From Mesorhizobium neociceri (GTDB lineage: Bacteria; Pseudomonadota; Alphaproteobacteria; Rhizobiales; Rhizobiaceae), in the NCBI RefSeq assembly GCF_013520985.1, contig NZ_JACDTY010000027.1, forward strand, positions 1 through 64,000: a stretch of 64,000 nucleotides of DNA, read 5' to 3'. Below, one piece after another: positions 60,875 to 64,000 of this stretch (the first letter of the stretch is position 1; every line of letters starts with the position of its first letter). Position numbers and translations under genes: made by a program. The notes under the pieces are model-generated. The model had not been told where the DNA came from and ran no database searches. It saw nothing but the letters and a program-made list of their open reading frames with translations.

Positions 60875-60973
60875 CAAGTAGACGACCAGTGCCGTGATGG
60901 CGACGGAAATAGGCACGGCCGCCAGCCAACTCGCCTCCAGGAACCAGGTCTCCTTGTCACCAAGCATGGACAT
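60857..60973 (-). CDS. 38-residue membrane protein
   Basis: From ATG 60973: MSMLGDKETWFLEASWLAAV PISVAITALVVYLTSGWI-stop. A single membrane helix covers residues 15-35. A purine-rich AAGAGAAG precedes the start. Its 3' end lies in the 21-base tandem repeat, so seven codons plus the stop have been duplicated beyond it. Function unknown. Confidence 0.5.
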   Translation of the reverse strand: MSMLGDKETWFLEASWLAAVPISVAITALVVYLTSGWI

Positions 60974-61000
60974 TCTTCTCTTATTCGCCCGGACATAACC

Positions 61001-61030
61001 AAACCCGCCGCCCTGCTTGGAGCGGCGGGC
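61001..61030 (-). terminator. Terminator for the minus strand
   Basis: AAACCCGCCGC pairs with GCGGCGGG, 18 bases after the stop of the gene at 61048. Confidence 0.65.
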
Positions 61031-61047
61031 ATTCGCATTACGTAGGA

Positions 61048-61326
61048 TCAGCCGCCATTAGCAGGGGCTGGGGCTGGGGCTGGTGCAGCCGGGGCTGGAG
61101 CAGGCGCAGCCGGAGCTGGCGCAGGTTCCGCAGGCTTCGCCGGGAATGCCGGACTTTCCGCCTTTGGAGCTTCGACCTTGACGTTGATATCCTTGCCGCC
61201 GTCGCCGTGGATATCGATGGCGCCGGTAAATATCAGCAAGACAACGATTGTAATAAGCCCAAGAACAACAGCAATCGCAGTGCCGCCGCCTCCACCAGAA
61301 TTAACAACAGTTGGGCCGTCAGCCAT
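61048..61326 (-). CDS. Membrane protein with Ala-Pro repeat tail
   Basis: 92 residues from ATG 61326 with AGGAGAGG. Residues 10-36 (GGGGGTAIAVVLGLITIVVL LIF) form one membrane helix; residues 37-55 are acidic (GAIDIHGDGGKDINVKVEAP). The last 35 residues are an imperfect PAPAPA repeat, a stiff spacer found in envelope-spanning proteins. A perfect EcfG promoter lies 35 bases upstream. Likely periplasm-facing; function unknown. Confidence 0.8.
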   Translation of the reverse strand: MADGPTVVNSGGGGGTAIAVVLGLITIVVLLIFTGAIDIHGDGGKDINVKVEAPKAESPAFPAKPAEPAPAPAAPAPAPAAPAPAPAPANGG

Positions 61327-61361
61327 GATATCCTCTCCTATTTAGTTTCTTAGATTTGTAC

Positions 61362-61386
61362 AACGTTCGCAGTTACATAGTGTTCC
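61362..61386 (-). promoter_or_regulatory. EcfG-type promoter (perfect)
   Basis: GGAAC 61386-61382, N16, CGTT 61365-61362 on minus, facing the Ala-Pro tail membrane protein gene. Confidence 0.78.
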
Positions 61387-61456
61387 ACCCAGGGGTCTAG
61401 GGTCTACGCGAGATAGGCCTTTAGTCTGACGCACTTCGGACTGAAGCCCCATAACA

Positions 61457-61481
61457 GGAACAATCTGCCGCTAATCAAGTT
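61457..61481 (+). promoter_or_regulatory. EcfG-like promoter (variant -10)
   Basis: GGAAC 61457-61461, N16, AGTT 61478-61481, 52 bases before the DUF1236 gene; same -10 as before DUF892. Confidence 0.5.
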
Positions 61482-61533
61482 CGAACTTCTGGCGAGCAGG
61501 CGTGCTGCCGCCAGGTTCAACGAGGAGAAAATC

Positions 61534-61833
61534 ATGAGAATGCACCTCACAAGCGTCGCCGCGGCGGCATTGCTGTTGGCAGGCGTTGGCGCAGTCGCAG
61601 CGCAGGATGTCATCATCACTCCTGAGCAGGATACGGTCGTCCGTGAATACGTGAAAAAGCAGCCGCTCGCCTCGGTGAAGATTCCCGGCGTCGAACTCAA
61701 TGTCGGGACGGCTTTACCCGATACGGTGGAACTTCACGAGGTCCCGAACGTCAAGTATCGGTATGTTGTGGTCGACAACCGCACCGTCCTGGTCGACCCG
61801 GGCACCCGTAAAATTATCAAGGTCTACGACTGA
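61534..61833 (+). CDS. DUF1236 secreted protein
   Basis: 99 residues from ATG 61534 with GAGGAGAA. Signal peptide 1-24 (VAAAALLLAGVGAVAA / QDV). Mature part: ITPEQDTVVREYVKKQPLAS, VELNVGTALPDTVELHEVPN, KYRYVVVDNRTVLVDPGTRK IIKVYD, the DUF1236 signature ('lp.tv.l...P......Y.y...n...v.Vdp..r.iv.ii'). Periplasmic, function unknown; common in rhizobial stress regulons. A GC-rich hairpin follows at about 61848-61872. Confidence 0.9.
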   Translation: MRMHLTSVAAAALLLAGVGAVAAQDVIITPEQDTVVREYVKKQPLASVKIPGVELNVGTALPDTVELHEVPNVKYRYVVVDNRTVLVDPGTRKIIKVYD

Positions 61834-61947
61834 TTGAATGGCTGTGGCTCGCCGCCGGTTGCGGCGGCGGGCCGCGGATTTCAAATCTCGACTTGTAGTT
61901 AGTGCCTACTGCAATAATTTCGAAAAGCTGACAACGCTCACGATGGC

Positions 61948-62175
61948 TCAGCCCGTGCTAAGGCGACCGCCTTCGCGATGGTCCATAGCTTCCGCGATAA
62001 CCTCGAATACGCTGGGCACCTCCTCAGCTATTTCGCTCATGCGGATGCCTTCCTTGTCCGCAGCCTTCATCGCCTGGTCGGCCAGAACACTGATAGCAAC
62101 AGGGTCATCTGTCATCGCGTTCGGCAGGTGTTCCGCCATCCATTTGTCGAGAAAGTTGATGCCCCGAGTGCTCAT
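61948..62175 (-). CDS. DUF768 protein
   Basis: 75 residues from ATG 62175. MSTRGINFLDKWMAEHLPNA then AISVLADQAMKAADKEGIRM SEIAEEVPSVFEVIAEAMDH: full DUF768. Second intact copy in the window, here without a ligase neighbour. A GGAAC at 62210-62206 with TT 18 bases on lies almost at the start codon, so if used the transcript would be nearly leaderless. Confidence 0.85.
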   Translation of the reverse strand: MSTRGINFLDKWMAEHLPNAMTDDPVAISVLADQAMKAADKEGIRMSEIAEEVPSVFEVIAEAMDHREGGRLSTG

Positions 62176-62199
62176 AAGGCTTTAAGCGCGGCGGTAGGT

Positions 62200-62417
62200 T
62201 TAGGTTCCAGCGCTATCGGCACAATGGGTGTCTGGAGAGGGAGGTTCGACCTCATCCGTCACGCCCGCCATGTAGTTTGCGATGATCCGAGACGGAGGGC
62301 GTCGCGGGCTTCCTCGGGTTGACCGTCGAGTTTGAGTTGCTCGAATGCGCGCCCCAGAAGATCAAGTTCGAATGGCTGACAAACTCCGACTTCAGCAGCC
62401 GTTCGTCGAATTGGCAT
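62200..62417 (-). pseudogene. MPIRR small-protein family, frameshifted copy
   Basis: From ATG 62417: MPIRRTAAEVGVCQPFELDL LGRAFEQLKLDGQPEEARDA L, then a shift near 62290 to RIIANYMAGVTDEVEPPSPD and the stop at 62200. One indel disables it; the rest is well kept. Confidence 0.6.
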
Positions 62418-62645
62418 GATCTTCCTCCCCGGGAATCTTGCGAATCCCAACTCTTCTTCGCCCTCCGATAAACGTGACGTCTGCCGAATTGGCGGCGAAC
62501 ACGAACGTTCGCGCAACTTTTTTGGGTTGATGAGTTTGAGTTTGCTGCGTCCCATCATATTTCACCAACCGGAGTTGCGCGTTGATTCGACATCCGGCCG
62601 TCAGTTCGTTTTGCGGCCTTGATGATGCTCAGGTGCAGCGCCATT

Positions 62646-62964
62646 TCAGCCTGTGATTGATTGCGGCGAACCTCTCGACCCAGCCATGTCATGCCAGACG
62701 ATCTTTCCGTCGATCTTCATCGGCTTATGGATCATAAGGCGCTTCGGCAGGTGGTCGGGATGAACCTCAAGAAGCGTGATTTTGATCTGCGGTTTGCAGC
62801 GGTTGCAGTCGAACTTCAGCTTCTGGGGGTCGACACCTCCACCATAGACCATCATGAGATGGGCCGACCGGCAGTAGCGGACATTGCCACAACTGTATTC
62901 GGCTTTCACATAGCATGTTGTGCCGGGTCGCCTTGCCCAGCGAGTCGATCGGATCGTGCGCCAT
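62646..62964 (-). pseudogene. Zinc-ribbon protein, frameshifted
   Basis: From ATG 62964: MAHDPIDSLGKATRHNM, then the sense moves to the next frame: VKAEYSCGNVRYCRSAHLMM VYGGGVDPQKLKFDCNRC. The Cys pairs around CGNVRYC and CNRC form the ribbon of a small protein family common in rhizobia. One frameshift near 62910 separates the two halves; the second half alone is open to 62646. Confidence 0.55.
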
Positions 62965-63058
62965 AAACCTAAATGAGGAACATATTCCTGTCGGGTCAAG
63001 GGTCTCTTGACTCTTCTGTTCTCATTTTGTTCACTGTTGGCAAATTGGAGACACAGCC

Positions 63059-63337
63059 ATGAAACCGACTATCGCCACCGAATCCGAACAGCCTGAGCTT
63101 TACGCCCTAGTAAAGCTTGAACGTCCAGCGATTAACAGTGCGGTCGACAAGATGGCCAAGCAAATGCGTGGCCTGTCCGATGTTAGTCAGAAAGTTGCCA
63201 TTGCCCAGCTTACCGCAACCTGGGCTTTGGCGAACTATCCCGAAGACCCCGATATTGCGTTGTCTCTGACGGAGGCCATACGCCATCAGACTGACATCTA
63301 TTTCCGGGAAGTCACAGAGGCCGGCGCTCGTCATTGA
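63059..63337 (+). CDS. Small hypothetical protein
   Basis: 92 residues from ATG 63059 with TGGAGA. Helical and soluble (LERPAINSAVDKMAKQMRGL, KVAIAQLTATWALANYPEDP). Its stop overlaps the start of the next gene (TGATG), so they are coupled. Family not recognised. Confidence 0.65.
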   Translation: MKPTIATESEQPELYALVKLERPAINSAVDKMAKQMRGLSDVSQKVAIAQLTATWALANYPEDPDIALSLTEAIRHQTDIYFREVTEAGARH

Positions 63338-63717
63338 TGGTCACGCGCAGCCGAAGCATTCCGGCGCCATCGGTCGTCGACGAGAAATGGCCGCACCAAG
63401 TCGCGCTGCCCGACGACATCTGCACCGACCGGAACCTGACGGTGATCATGAAGTTTTGCCAGGACGCCGATATCAAGCTGCAGATCCGGCACGTTCAGGC
63501 GATCTGGCCGAGCGGGAAGTATGAGAACTGGCGGCTCCACTGCTTCGTCGACGCCGCAGACGCCCAGGCCTTCCTTAATCACTTCAGCGGCTTGAGGTTC
63601 GATCCGAAACGCGATCGAGAGAAGGGCAAGGTGCATGGCATTTGGCGCCGCACCGGAAGCTATGAGCGGATACTTGATCTCGGCCCGCTGAGTGTGCCCG
63701 AGATCCTGCGCAATTGA
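63337..63717 (+). CDS. Hypothetical protein coupled to the preceding gene
   Basis: 126 residues from ATG 63337. Alpha/beta character (NLTVIMKFCQDADIKLQIRH VQAIW, WRLHCFVDAADAQAFLNHFS) with a basic stretch (DPKRDREKGKVHGIWRR). No named domain. It lies 10 bases before a SRAP-domain gene, so all three may form one operon connected with DNA damage. Confidence 0.65.
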   Translation: MVTRSRSIPAPSVVDEKWPHQVALPDDICTDRNLTVIMKFCQDADIKLQIRHVQAIWPSGKYENWRLHCFVDAADAQAFLNHFSGLRFDPKRDREKGKVHGIWRRTGSYERILDLGPLSVPEILRN

Positions 63718-63727
63718 GGTCTGGGCA

Positions 63728-64000
63728 ATGTGTGGACGCTATACCCGATATCTGTCGTGGTCGGAGATCCATCGGCTCTACCGGCTGACTGCGCCGGCTG
63801 AGGTCGGCCGCAACGACGCGCCGCGATACAACATCGCGCCCACCGACGAAGTCCCATTCATCACCGCCAGTGACGACGGAAACCATAAGCTTCGGACCGG
63901 TCGCTGGTGGCTGGTGCCGTTCTGGGCGAAGGAAATGCCCAAGGCGGCAATGTTCAATGCCCGGATCGAGGGCATCGACACGGCGCCGGCGTTTCGAGAT
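63728..64000 (+). CDS. SRAP-domain abasic-site protein (YedK/HMCES family), cut by window end
   Basis: The first 91 residues from ATG 63728 with GAGG. MCGRYTRYLSWSEIHRLYRL, PRYNIAPTDEVPFIT, GRWWLVPFWAKEM, MFNARIEGI: the SRAP signature. Cys2, exposed when Met1 is removed, forms a covalent thiazolidine link with abasic sites in single-strand DNA and shields them; Asn37 (YNIAPT) and the later Glu and His complete the site. The C-terminal third lies outside the window. With ku and two ligases it adds to the DNA-repair content. Confidence 0.92.
   Translation, partial: MCGRYTRYLSWSEIHRLYRLTAPAEVGRNDAPRYNIAPTDEVPFITASDDGNHKLRTGRWWLVPFWAKEMPKAAMFNARIEGIDTAPAFRD

Noticed and set aside
1-64000. CRISPR arrays, tRNA or rRNA genes, replication origin
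   Set aside because: No regularly spaced repeats, no cloverleaf-forming segment with T-loop consensus, and no rRNA or parAB/repABC-like sequence was seen on either strand.

Overview
The window reads as an accessory region of an alphaproteobacterium of the order Hyphomicrobiales (Rhizobiales), most like Mesorhizobium. Pointers are the G+C-rich coding, several small protein families typical of rhizobia (DUF768, DUF982, DUF3606, DUF2934, DUF6894, DUF1236, BA14K), HWE-type histidine kinases, and an EcfG-type sigma factor with its promoter motif. I found no rRNA, tRNA, ribosomal or replication gene and no CRISPR array.

Layout. 0-8 kb is a graveyard: a phage terminase small-subunit remnant, a PilZ remnant, an IS3-family transposase remnant, an ArsR remnant and half of a Tn3-family transposase, with a few small intact genes between them. 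8-20 kb holds stress and envelope genes: tiny membrane proteins, a YihY/BrkB protein, a lipoprotein/Nramp-type transporter/PRC-barrel operon, and csbD-ku followed by DUF3606-like, DUF4142 and glycine-rich stress-protein genes. 20-28 kb mixes small intact genes with broken ones. Two places there have divergent genes that have both lost their 5' ends. The block ends with an ECF sigma factor gene facing a small NepR-like ORF. 29-38 kb is an intact respiratory block: an FdhF/YdeP-type molybdenum oxidoreductase, cytochromes c, a caa3-type cytochrome oxidase (subunits II, I and a III-like protein), CtaG, and a diheme cytochrome c. 38-45 kb has a short-chain dehydrogenase, a DUF892 ferritin-like protein, a three-PAS sensor kinase, a DUF6894 protein, a HARP-like protein and a phospholipase D/cardiolipin synthase-like enzyme. 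45-64 kb is rich in paralogues: two Crp/Fnr-DUF6894 modules (one broken), two LigD-type ATP-dependent DNA ligases each divergent from a DUF3606 gene, a third ligase fragment, DUF768 copies, several secreted or membrane micro-proteins, and a SRAP-domain protein cut by the window end.

The unifying signal is regulatory. Ten perfect copies of GGAAC-N16-CGTT, the EcfG (general stress response) promoter, lie 26-80 bases upstream of genes in the correct orientation. About fourteen more match the looser GGAAC-N18-TT form. They sit before csbD-ku, the sensor kinase, the SDR gene, DUF892, DUF982, DUF4142, BA14K, DUF1236, one DNA ligase, the sigma gene itself and several proteins of 25-92 residues. I read the window as a general-stress-response island carrying its own sigma factor, a candidate anti-sigma factor, end-joining repair, a respiratory branch and many uncharacterised small envelope proteins, embedded in decayed mobile DNA. 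The intact 8-kb oxidase block argues that the many frameshifts elsewhere are real decay rather than poor sequence.
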